Below the pieces are notes generated by a model, which saw only the letters and a list, made by a program, of their open reading frames with translations, made no database searches and was not told where the DNA came from. This document shows, piece after piece, positions 1 to 10,679 of a stretch of DNA of 64,000 nucleotides. The DNA comes from Cunninghamia lanceolata (Eukaryota; Streptophyta; Pinopsida; Cupressales; Cupressaceae): the NCBI GenBank assembly GCA_027924645.1, contig BSBN01000140.1, positions 11,228,501 to 11,292,500 of the forward strand, read 5' to 3'. Numbering within the stretch: position 1 is the stretch's first letter; each line of letters starts with the position of its first letter. The translations under genes and the position numbers were made by a program.

Positions 1-2340
1 CTGTCATAGCAGTCTAATAGCAGTTATAGCAGTCGGCTAAGCAAACAGTCTTATACAACATGAGTGTAACAACACATTAAGGGACTGCATAGGCAAATAA
101 TAGAAAAATCTAGTCCATAACAAGCAATCTAAGGAGCCTTTGCTCTTGATCAAAGCAGGAATAGCCTTAGCCAAGACAGAGACTATGAGAAATAAAGGTA
201 TAGAGATCAGTCATAAAGATAGAGGAGAAGCTATGCATATTTATAATAGTGAATAAGAATCTGCCCATTCAGAAAGTCTACCATAGATGGAGACCGTTAA
301 ACAGAACAAGGACCTAAGCCTTCCATTATGAATTTTCCCATCCTTTCTTTTGTTTCTACCCTCTATACCTTTATTTTTCATCACATGTTCTTTAAAAGAG
401 ATAACACTGTCCTTTGCAGTTTACTGTCTTCATTTCTTCTAGAGTTTTCCAAAACTAAATATAGGATTTTTGAAGGTGAAATATATTAGAAAACATTTGG
501 ACAGTAATTTGCTGAGCATGAAGGTCAACTATCAAAAATAGTTATTTAGGGTAGTATAGAGATGACTGTCATGAGAATGCCATGGTAAAGGATAAGCATG
601 AGAACATCATAAAATGACAGTGAATAGTCATGCTAGAAGCATCAGAAACAAGTTCTCTATTATTATCAGATGCCATTAAAGAATTCCAAATTGGTTCTAC
701 AAGGAAGCTATTAGATAGCGAATCACAAAGAAAAAATGCAGGTATTGACTATATGGCCAACTTATTAAACTAAATGGAAACTAGCAGCCATGATACTACA
801 GTTATGGATACTACTATTCAGCCTAAAATGCATGAACCACTTGCTAAGCTTGATAGTTCTCAGATGGAAAGTACTAAGTTATATGACTCTCCACATGAAA
901 AGAGAACTTCTAGATAAGGTAATGTTGAGCTAATTGATATAGAGCCTAGTATTAATCATTCTGAGAAAGAAACTATGTAGGCTGGAAAGAAAAGAAATTA
1001 ATCACTCTGAGAAAGAAACAACATAGTTTATAAAAAGGAAAAAATAGATTTAAGGATCACATCATACAGAAAAGGAGCTTAACACAACATTCCATTCACA
1101 TAGAATGAAAGGAAAGAGACATTTTCTTACTCATTTTCCTATAGAAGATCCAATTAGAGATGCACCAGTTCTAAACTAAGTTCCATTCATTGAATACAAG
1201 AACTACTATTGATGTTACTATTGTAGATATAGATGAATTATTGTTTAGAACATTACCAAGATAGCAACCATGAATTTGTAAATTGATACTAGCAACACTA
1301 TCCTCATAATTTCTTCTTCCAATCGAACCACAATCCTCACCTCCTGATCCATATTCTTCTTTTCACCAACCGCATTTGCCTCCCCTTCTTTTCTTCCCCA
1401 TTCATTCCCCCCTCTCCTCAGTTTTTATGCCTTACCAAATAGTCCCTCCAACTCCCCCAAAATTTTTGTGGCCCCGAATCCCATGAAACTCTCCATGCAT
1501 TTCCTTGTGTGCATGCACAGTGCCTAGACCCACCTTCTTGTGAACTTACAGCCGAGTTTGACCCTGCATTAATAATTGAAATCCATTATCTCATGCATAT
1601 CCCATGAAAATCTACTCCACCTCCCTGACAACCTATTTTTAGGTGAGCTTACTGGATGTCAAAAAAAAGTACCCAAATGGTGAAATTGATTACAATCTTT
1701 CACTATCTTTATCCTAAGGTCACGAGTTCCACTTTGTCACCTAGCACCACCATTACTTTATCCAATAACATTGTAGAATCCATAAGGACGATCCAGAGGA
1801 CGCAAGATTCAAACCATTGACCTCTAGCTAGAAAGCACTCAACAATTGTTGATTGATCTACTAGTCATGCCCTTTCCATTGGTATTGGAGAGGGATTATA
1901 TTCTAAAATAGATTTGGTGAAGTTAGGAAATGAAGAAATATGTGATAACTATATATACCACATTGTAAACTCTTAATATTGATAACAAAGGATGTAATAG
2001 ACGTGAACCAAGATTGCGTTAATCCAGAAAGAACAATGAGAGATCAAAATTACTTTGTCTATGTCATAATGAAAGAGGCTCTTAGTTTGACACTCCAAAT
2101 AGAGGACACCATCGGGGAGAGGATCCATGTTGAAGTATATGCACATAATTATATATGAAATCACAAAGCATCAATACACGTAATACATAAAGCGTACACA
2201 AAACTTATACACTTAATACCTATTACACAACATGAAACACATGGTCCATAATTTCATAATATACAGTGTTAACTACTTATCATCATTAGCCCTTACCTTT
2301 AAATATCCTTATTATTTTACCTTCATCTCCAAGTTCCACG
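1..2340. other. AT-rich region without a recognisable gene
   Basis: No coding region with recognisable domains is seen. A plus-strand open frame at 774-917 (47 codons) continues through one TAA for about 20 more codons and has an acidic, Ser/Thr-rich composition. It could be the remains of a retroelement coding region, but nothing identifies it. A C/T-rich stretch at about 1310-1460 breaks the AT-rich background. No LTR ends or target duplications were found here. Confidence 0.5.
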
Positions 2341-2343
2341 CCA

Positions 2344-3800
2344 ACTACCTGTACATCCACAGTGTGAATGGAGTGATGCTACATTAGTGGCATTCAACAC
2401 AATCTTGCCAAGAGCTCCATATTTTTTGTTCTGCTCGTTGTGGGGCCAAAAGACTATGCCAACATGTGAAGGTGGGTAGGTAAATTCTATGGGAGACCTC
2501 TTTTCATGTGTCAAGTGCACCAAACATTTTGAGTTGTAGGCTACAAATAAAGTCCATAAACGTGACACTATTGATAGCCTGCAACCCAAAACCCGAGGGG
2601 CACTTGGTCCATGAAAAGAGACCTCCCGTAGCATTTACCATCCCATCCTGATGTGTTGGTGTAGTCCATTGGGCCCCATGATGAGCATAAAAAAATATGG
2701 CTCCTAGAAAGGTTTTACTAAATTCCACTGAAGCATTTTGCAAGAATGCATTTAATTTCAAAATTGTCAAATACATTGGATTTGTCAAAAAATGAGAGAG
2801 GTCATTTTGGATGGACCCCACATTCATCTATAGGTCTAAACTAAATATATCCAGGTGTCACGAATACCGATAACTGCTCCATCAAAGTTTGGTAGGTTTT
2901 TCTCTCATGGATCTCAAGTGACATTGTTGGTAGCCTGTAGCCCAGATTGTCTGGGGAACTTGGTGCACAAAATAAGATCTTCCCTAGTGTTTACCTACCT
3001 ATCCCAACATGTTTACATAGTCTATTGGGCTACACGATGAGCAGAACAAAAAATATGGCATTTTGCAAGAACGCATTTAATTCTGGTACGGTCAAACAGA
3101 TTGGAGTTGATAAAAACTAAGAGACGTTATTTTGGATGGTCCCTACATACACCTTTAGGTTTGAATTGAACATTCCTAGGTTCCATGAATTCAGAGAACC
3201 ACTCTGTCAAAGGCTGAAAGTTTTTTTCTCGTAGGGATCTCAAGTAACTTTGCTAATAACCTACACCTTGGAATGTCTTAGATGCTTGGAGCATGAAAAT
3301 AGACCTTCTCTAGCATTTACCCACCTACCCTGACATGTTAGTACATACGGTTTGTTGGGCCCCACAAGGTGTGCAATGTAAAATTTCACTCCTAGCATCT
3401 TTCCACTGCATGAAACAAAATCATTTTTTAACAATGTGTTCCTTCCCACCATATGAAAATGAAATTGATTAAAAAAACTATAGTATGTATTTGTAGGTGG
3501 ACTTAACATCCACCTATACTTACAAAGATGATGTTACTAGGTTTCATGGTTTGACAGAACAACCAATCCAAAGTTTGACATTGTTTTTGTCTTAGGTCTC
3601 TTAAGAGACTATCTCAATCCAATGTAGCAGAGAACAACAAGGGGGCTTCACCACAAAAAATACACCTCCCCTAGAATTTAACCACTCACCCAGACATGTT
3701 GGCACTATCCTTTTGGCCCCAGGAGATGCTAAATGAAAAAATTCAGTTCTAGCACCTTTCTACTAGACAAAACTAAACTAAGTGTTGTACTTTGCTATTG
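2344..3800 (+). repeat. Degenerate tandem repeat, about 325-360 bp units, with one inverted unit at its head
   Basis: The same anchor (tttacc..cccatcctgaca/tgtt...ttgggccccatgatgag) recurs at about 2631, 2988, 3312 and 3674, giving spacings of about 357, 324 and 362 bp. A further unit at about 2360-2520 is in the opposite orientation: its reverse complement contains the same 'catgttggcatagtcttttggccccac' type of anchor and the same 'gagcagaacaaaaaatatgg' text. Units differ from each other by many substitutions, so the array is old. Short open frames in it (for example 2323-2634 and 2504-2827, minus) run across repeat units and look accidental. Confidence 0.75.
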
Positions 3801-3889
3801 ATGAAAAAGTTTCATGGTAGGTTCTTAGCATGACCATACTATAAAGGTTTTCTCACTTGATCCATTTTTTAAGGCATTAATTAAGGCTA

Positions 3890-4365
3890 CCCTTACCACT
3901 ACTTGTTTGTTTGTAGTTTTCCCACATAAATTCTAGTCATCATTAAATGTACTACTTTTCACCCTGGTTACACATCTCACCTTTTAGTTGGGAAAATATC
4001 TTTTACAATGAGCCTACAATGCTACATTCAATTTTTAAAAGATGTAGGTCATCACAAAAAAATAATTTGGATTCTAAACAATTATCGGGATTAATAGGCT
4101 TACACTCAATTTCATTCTTCATGGTTTATAATAGCTTTCTAAAGTTTGTGGCATCAAAGATACACATATCAAGGTAAATTAGACCTATGGAGTGAATTGC
4201 ATAGATATTTATAAATCTATCATCATCAAATTCAATTTAGGAGATTCATTCATAGGATAGGCAAACCAAACATTTCAAAAGGCATTAAGATTTATGACAC
4301 CTTATGGATAACTAAGATAATTCCTAAGCATTAGAGCTTCTATATAAATGTCATTAATAATCTTT
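3890..4365 (+). repeat. Left part of an old terminal repeat (copy C)
   Basis: This stretch aligns, with many differences, to 18110-18560 (copy A) and 55150-55600 (copy B): shared text includes 'ctacaatgctacattcaat', 'catatcaaggta' followed by 'ttggacct/ttagacct', and 'gagatttatcaatccatcatcat'. Copies A and B continue without a break into sequence that copy C resumes at 14285, so copy C was split by later insertions. It is probably the 5' LTR of an ancient plus-strand element, because its other half is followed by a primer-binding-site-like sequence at 14552. Confidence 0.6.
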
Positions 4366-4614
4366 TTGAAACGTTAGTTTTCCACAGTCTGTAAACTATA
4401 TATTCAAAATATTTATAGATTTAATTATGGTGTGTTTTAATTTATCAACGTTTTGGATCACACTCTATGATCCATCATTATGGCAATTCTTGAAAGAAAG
4501 ATGTCAAAATTGTAGATTAGGAGTTCTGCACATAAGTCAAACCTAGGAACCTTTGCTCTCTCACATAATGAAATCCTAATTCTATGCTTCTCTATACCTC
4601 TCTATCCCACTTCT
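4366..4614 (-). mobile_element. Left half of a hammerhead-bearing inverted-repeat element
   Basis: Relative to copies A and B, this segment together with 13946-14284 is extra DNA of about 590 bp, cut in two by the copia insertion 4615-13940. The reverse complement of about 4370-4530 matches about 14180-14284, so the element had inverted arms. Each arm contains a 32-nt hammerhead-like core pointing outward (4450-4481 minus; 14200-14231 plus). The interior next to the copia insertion is T-rich with CA and TA simple sequence. The arrangement resembles 31908-32971. Penelope-like elements and plant retrozymes are the known plant-compatible carriers of hammerheads; which one applies here is not settled. 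Confidence 0.55.
4450..4481 (-). ncRNA. Hammerhead-ribozyme-like core (degenerate)
   Basis: On the minus strand the core reads ATAATGA, then a 20-nt segment that folds as GGATCAT / loop AGAGT / GTGATCC (7 pairs, one G-U), then AAAAC. The hammerhead consensus is CTGATGA - stem II - GAAAC. The stem is intact, but three consensus core positions are changed, so cleavage is not expected. It is 32 nt long, the same as the other three copies in the window. Confidence 0.45.
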
Positions 4615-6886
4615 TGTAAGAGATGGCTATGATAGTAGCCACCCAAGATCTAGTACTTCATGAAAGCACAAAAGAGACAATATGAGAGAATTTAATTTTA
4701 TTCTATCAATGAATGCAAAATTGTTCTTACAATTTACCTGAAGGTCCTTTCTTATAAAGGAAAGGATGAGAGCTAAGATGTTGTATCCATATGATAAGTG
4801 TCATATTCCTATGACATGTGACAACTAGAGGATAAGATACCAACTAGTTGATAAGACAATTATAAGACAACTATCAACAACTAGAAATAACTAGAAACAT
4901 CTAGAAGACTCACTAAGTCAACTTAACATTTGAATATGTGTGTGAATATTATTTAACTAATAATTAGTTAAATAATATGAATAATTCACACAACAAGGAG
5001 AAACTGTTAGAACACATAGATATATAGAGAGGGGGGTGAATCAATATATACCATTTTTTTCTTCAATCCAATTACAATAATAGAATCTTTACTGCATCAA
5101 TCAAATTAAGTAAGAACTATGCAAGCATAACACAACACTAAATTTACATGGAAACTCAAGAAGCGAAAAACCATGGTGAGAAAGCTACTTGGATCTACTA
5201 TCCAAATGTAGTCTCACTAGGGAAAATGATTATTAAAATATGATTTGAAGGAACCAACCCTTAGGAGACACCAATCCCCTAGCAAATAAAATTTTGATAG
5301 GAACCAACCTAAATGAGACTGCAATCCCCTAAACTGAGCACCAACCCAAATAAAGAGAGGCACCAAACTCACAAAGATTAAGAGGAATTGACCTCTTGAA
5401 TCTCTGAATTGATATATACATATACTTTTACACCATACAATCATCACCTTTTCTATGAATGAAAAATCTTTATGCGCACAAAGAGAGACATGTAATCCAA
5501 TTTCAAAACTTTGTTGTCACACTTCTCAACCCTTCTGTACTATAATTTAGAATAAAACAATATAATCTTTCTAACCTACATACATACTATGTGACTCCCA
5601 AATTATCTTCTATTCTTGTCCTTCACACTCAATTAAGGTTTTTTGTTACATGCCTGCTCGCTTTGATGTTCACATATATTCCACACCCTCTAAAATGAAT
5701 AATATGATCTGCCTTTTATATCAATCTATACAATAAAATCCTCATGTCAGCCATACTGCATTAAGTTAAAACATTCTCTAAAGTTGGCCTCTAAATAATG
5801 AATTTCAATGTATACTAAGGTCAGCCTTATAATTTGAAGTGTTTTAGTTTGGCCCAACCAAAATTCCCACACTTATGAATTTGGGCCCAATTTAAACGAA
5901 CCGAGTTAGCTAGTCTTAACAATAAGTGTTTCTCATATATGTATCAATAAATGTGCGCAAGCTATAGTCAAATCCATAAGCTCTAGCCCTTTACTTTCTA
6001 TCGCCTGTGTGAGCCATCAATAGTCTGATTCCTTTATTCATTAACCATGAAAATGGCTTTTGACAAACCTTTTCTCAAATGCCTTTATCGGCAAAATTTC
6101 ACTTCCATGAACCACACTTAAAAGCTTCTATTGGAAAATCTATTTTCTGTGAACCTTGAGCATTCTATCCTTTCTTAGAAAAAGTGCCACTTCAACATAT
6201 TCTTCTTCATATCGCCTATCGCTGAAGTTGTCTCATTACTAACTTGTCAGCAAACTTACACTTTGCAAACTTGATATTTTTCTGACACAGGCTTTGTTAG
6301 AGAATTTGTGTCTTCACAAACTTGTTTGCAAACCTAGTAAACCACAAGCCATCAAACTTCTTCTCTGTCAGCAAAATTGCCTATTAACGAACCATAAAAT
6401 AGTGAATTAAGAAGTTTGTGAACTAAACATTTTTCTGATACCTTATCCATCGGTGAAGTAAAGAGACTTCAACCTTTAAAATTTCTTCTTCAAGGTTTCA
6501 TCAGTAAACTCTTCTATCGGCAAATTTTTCCATCAGTGAATTGACTATTAGAGTAACTTGTCATCGACAAACTTAAGAGTTCCCAAGCTAAATGATTTCC
6601 TGATTGAAGATAGAAATCATTCATGGCTTAGAAATTTTCTTTGTCATCTTTTCATCGGCAAACTAGATGTCAGGAAAACTGGCCATTGGCAAACTTGAGA
6701 GTTTTGTAACCAAGTGATTCACCAACTAAAGATAAAAATCAGGCCTTATAAATGTTTGGATCAACTTCTTCATGACATCCATTTGCCTTTGACATATTCT
6801 TATCTTGTGACATAAACTTACCTTTGACATCAATGACAATATTTCTAACAAAAACTTGCTAGGAAATATCCATATTCACACTAACA
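4615..6886 (-). repeat. 3' LTR of the copia element, split by a solo LTR
   Basis: Left part 4615-5004 and right tail 6851-6886 together match 13525-13940. The join is marked by GAAAC at 5000-5004 and AAAAC at 6851-6855, which is the target duplication of the inserted 1.85 kb sequence. Confidence 0.85.
5005..6850. mobile_element. Solo LTR, about 1.85 kb, inside the copia 3' LTR
   Basis: The insertion begins TGTTAGAACACATAG and ends ATATTTCTAACA, giving the classic TG...CA ends with short inverted termini (TGTTAGAA/TTCTAACA). The flanks GAAAC/AAAAC match at 4 of 5 bases. The intact counterpart LTR at 13525-13940 runs straight across this point, so the boundaries are certain. No coding region is visible. 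The right half carries many scattered copies of 'catcggcaaa' or 'atcggtgaag'. Confidence 0.85.
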
Positions 6887-6893
6887 CCCCCCT
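6887..6893 (-). other. Polypurine tract of the copia element
   Basis: On the minus strand this reads as a run of G preceded by purines (AAGGGGGG), directly before the 3' LTR that ends at 6886 on the plus-strand map. This is the expected site for plus-strand DNA priming. Confidence 0.6.
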
Positions 6894-7359
6894 TATGTGT
6901 AACTTTGGGAGACACTGACAAAATGCATAGATGCAAAGATGGGTCCTCACTAGAAGGCAATGTTAGGTACCCATGTACAAACAAATCTCAAGTGGAGTAA
7001 AGGAGAAAACCTCATGGGGGAAACTCCTCTCCAAAAGTGAGAATGCATGCAAACAAAACATGTACAAGTGATGGAATGATGGAAGAATCAAGACGCCCCA
7101 AATACAACATCCATCACAAATATACAATAAATAGCCCCCGATAAGAGGGAAAGAATGAGACAATATTTTCTCCCCATAATGAAGTAGATCATATGCTAAT
7201 GGTGAATGCTTGAAGAACAAGACTAAAGAGGATCTGAAACCTGCAAACAACATTCCTCCCCTTGGGAAGAAACCAATCCACTAGTTTATATCAAAGAAAC
7301 TTCATCTCCAAAACAAGAGATGAGGGAAGAAGTCTCATGAAATATGATGTCTCTAAAAA

Positions 7360-8230
7360 CTACTCATGTGTCTCCATGTCAATGCCGAATGATGCCACAA
7401 TCAAATCAAGAGTTCTAGGCCTATCTGATGAAAGTGACAATCCAGGATCTAGTGGAAATTGGAAATCATCAAACTCCAAAGACAAAGATGGATTGACAAT
7501 GGTTGTGCTATAACTGTCATCAAAGAGGAGAGATAACCTCTCAAATATGTCCTCCAAATCTGCAAGATGGGACTCACAAAACAAATCTGAAATACATGTC
7601 AAATACTCATCCCCACAAAGTTGTACATCTAAGAGATAATAAGCATCCTGTTGAAATGAAGCATGAAATCTAAAGGAGCAACATGTGGATAATATGGAAG
7701 TACAAAACATGTCTCAAGAATTGATGAAGAGGCAAGAATACCAAGGTTCAAGTGACCAAATTTTTCCTCTGAAATGTGATTCACACGAGTGTGGATGTCA
7801 GCCAATGGATCTGAATCATCATCAAGAGAGAAACCATAAAAGGTGTATAGCTAAGATGCATGATCAACCACACCAATATAGTAATAATCTATGTGCACTC
7901 CAAGTCTCTGATAATAACCAACTTATGTGTGAGCTCCACTGTCATTCCTTGTACCACTATGAGTAAGTTGATATATGGAAAAAGATTATTGGTCAAAGAA
8001 GCCCCACAAAGTACATCATTGAGAGTAACTTCACCAATATCAATAGTTCCCTTCCCAATTACATTCATAGATGTGTTATTACCCATCAAGATAAGTGGCA
8101 TATCACATAGCTCAAATGAAGAAAACATATCCTTTTAAAAAACTATATGATGAGAAGCACCTGAATCAAGAAGCCATTTACCTAATGTAGAACTTGTACT
8201 TACACAATGTGCTTTACCTTTATGTTTGTG
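7360..8230 (-). pseudogene. Copia protease and pre-integrase remnant
   Basis: Reading leftwards from about 8200, the frame contains WLLDSGASHHIVF, the aspartic-protease active-site motif (D-S-G-A-S) of copia polyproteins. It is followed by an open stretch (8128-7889) with GKGTIDIGEVTLNDVLCGAS and, in another frame, GVVDHAS-LYTFYGF, which are typical of the protease/pre-integrase segment. Farther on, an open frame of 116 codons (7710-7360) is acidic and shows no integrase or reverse-transcriptase motif. Frame changes and stops make this a pseudogene. The integrase and RT seem to have been deleted before the polypurine tract at 6887. Confidence 0.65.
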
Positions 8231-8362
8231 TTCCTTAGATTTCCTTGCATGACCTAATTCAAAAAAAATGTGGCTATGTAGATGTTGAAGGAGTAGAAGA
8301 AGAATTAGGCGATTGAAGATTGTTCTTTTGAAAAAGTTGCATCAACATTTCAATCTGTTTGT

Positions 8363-8413
8363 TTAAACAATTATGTTCATCATGCCTTGATTTCTTACAA
8401 TAAGCACATGTAG
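8363..8413 (-). pseudogene. Copia gag zinc knuckle, separated from gag by an insertion
   Basis: The minus strand encodes CAYCKKSRHDEHNC, a perfect CX2CX4HX4C nucleic-acid-binding knuckle. It sits just left of the solo LTR 8414-9884. If that insertion is ignored, the reading frame runs from the Lys-rich end of gag (about 9890-9960) directly into this knuckle, which independently supports the insertion boundaries. Confidence 0.8.
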
Positions 8414-9884
8414 TGGTGTAGGAGCACCAAGGGGCTTGGAGTGAGCCCATATGTATATAACATATTTTTGGTGTAATGCTTTTGTTTTTAAATTAGGAAG
8501 GTGCGGGACTGATGCAAATGTAGGTTCTTTTGATAGCATATCAAGTAATTTATGCATATACAAAGTGGATCCATCAGAGTGAGAGAGCTCATCGGTGAAG
8601 CTTTATGAAGTTATGTTGATAGCCGGTGTCCCATTGATAAAAAATTGTAGGTCTCACTGAAGTATAAGAAAAGATAATGCATATCGGGAGATGGAGAGAA
8701 TGTTAGGCCGATGTAAGAAGTCTTACCGATGGCTAGTTAATGATAGGCACATCAGTGTGAGATATGACATTGGTGGAGAAGTTAAAGGTGTCACTGATGG
8801 GAAAGAGTCTAGCCGACAGGATAGGGCCAAGGCTCATCGGAGTGACTAAGGATATCAGTAGGAGAAGTTGAACGTTGGCTGATGTTGAAGTCACACTGAC
8901 AAGTGTTAAGGGAAGACTCATCGGGGAGAAGATGGGTATCGGCCAGAAATAAGAAGGCACCACCGATAGAAAATGTCTTACCGAAGGTAAAGCAAATGTA
9001 TATGTCGATAAGACAATAGATTATCTTGCCGATGATAAAGTGAATGCATATTTCAGTATTGTATGATACAAATGAATGTATATGCGAAGGAGCAATACGA
9101 ATGGAAGAAACCCTAACTGTCTGATAATAGGAAAAGGATGAAGAGTATAAGAACTAGTTTTTGGCTTTGTAAATGGGTTCAAATGTTGGAAAAAGTTAAA
9201 AGGATAGACATTGAATGTAAAAGAAAGAACTCTCAAAATAATAACATTGACAGTTTGAATCTATTTGTGCATTGTCTATAGAATTCTTGCATAGCTTAGT
9301 TTAAAGTAGAGTAATCAGTTTGTTTCTGTTCTTTTGTTTCTGTTTGTACAAAATGTCTCTATCTTGATGTCCCTACATTTTTCCTATACAACTATGGAGG
9401 GCCATCAAGTAAAGACCTTCTTTCTTCTATTTCTATTTGTGTTAGTGGTTGGATTGTCAATGAGAGACATTAGGAACTTGTCCTAGGTGAGCTGTGCTAT
9501 AGACCGGCTAGGTATGCAAGTTGCAGTCTAAGAATACAGGGGTGAAAAATAGAGTAGAAGGAATTGGGCACCAAGCAATCAGAACCCTGGACCTAGAGAG
9601 GAGGGCTGATAACGGGCTCAAGAAGGCTAGAAGCCTTGGAGATTGGGAATCTTGGAAGCAGCGAGGATAAGGAAGAGTACCTCACACCAAGGAAGCAGAG
9701 TTTGTATGGGAAACAATATACAAATAGGTCTTTCACCTTTGTAATAGATTGCTTAGGTTGTTTTAGACATTTTGGGGTAGAAAATGTCTATGAGCACTTG
9801 AATTGGTAGGGAAACCCGGGGATGGCATAGGTCTTGAAGTGTTGTGTCAAGATAGGTTTTTGAAAATCTTAGGTCTCCCTATCA
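8414..9884. mobile_element. Solo LTR or small LTR element, 1.47 kb, inside copia gag
   Basis: It starts TGGTGTAGGAG and ends GGTCTCCCTATCA (TG...CA), and is flanked on both sides by TGTAG (8409-8413 and 9885-9889), a perfect 5-bp target duplication. Removing it restores the copia gag frame into its zinc knuckle. No internal coding, primer binding site or second terminal repeat was recognised, so it is best read as a solo LTR. Its left half is dotted with 'catcgg', 'ccgatg' and 'atcagt' motifs like those in 5005-6850, so the two may be related families. Confidence 0.8.
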
Positions 9885-10621
9885 TGTAGGCTTCTCCTTC
9901 TTAGATGAATTTTGTTCTTGATCTATGTGTGGATTTTTTTCTTAAATTTCTTTTGTTTCTTGTCAGCAGGACCTGACACTTTCTTTTCCTTAGGTTCACC
10001 AACCACCAAAGCATGAGATTATTATGGCTTAATGAGACCCATAGATAAAAGCTTATGTTTCTCATGCATTAACATCTTATAAAAGGATGCAAATGAAGGC
10101 ATAGTTAAATTTGATCCCACAGTTAACCCATGAGTGTGAAAGCTAGAAACAAAAGCTACATATTCATGACCAAATTTATTCAACACATTATAGATCAACT
10201 GAATGTCCTTTTCCTCAATACCACATGCTTTACATTATGCTCTTAGATCATTAACCTTAGTTATGTAATCCTAGATGTTGCTAAAGTTATTAGGATTAAG
10301 GGTCATCAATTCATTATCAATTTGATAGCATTTAACTTCATCTATTGTATCATATAGTGTTATCAACTTTTCCCAAGCATCACGTGAATTTGTACATACC
10401 TCAATTTGAAATAAGAGATCAAGGGAAATAAAACTATGAAGAAATCCAAGATATTTTGTATGCTTAATCATCCATTTTATCTTTTCCTTATCATCAGTGG
10501 GTTTAGGTATCTTTTTTTCAACATACAAAGAATGTCCAAGATCCATTAGGGCATTCCATGCATATTGACTCCAAGTTGCACAGTTATAAGGTGTTAACAA
10601 TGGAACCCTTGATTTATCCAT
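9885..10621 (-). pseudogene. Copia gag (capsid part)
   Basis: The frame starts at ATG 10621 (MDKSRVPLLTPYNCATWSQY). It has the usual plant copia gag layout: 'L..YNYATW' near the start, a Trp-rich middle (AWEKLITLYD), and 'QIDNELMTLNPNNFSNI' before the first stop at about 10271. After that stop the same frame continues (VNDLRA, YVAFVSSFHTHGL) into a Lys-rich tail near 9950. ATG 10672 in the same frame is an alternative start, but 10621 fits the family better. Confidence 0.75.
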
Positions 10622-10679
10622 TATGTAGAGGAAAATAAGAGTACAATAAGATATACCAAAACAAAAAGTCAATCAACAC

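Noticed and set aside
5005..6850. 5217-5447 minus ORF within this stretch as a gene
   Set aside because: Lies entirely inside a solo LTR with proven boundaries and has no domain.
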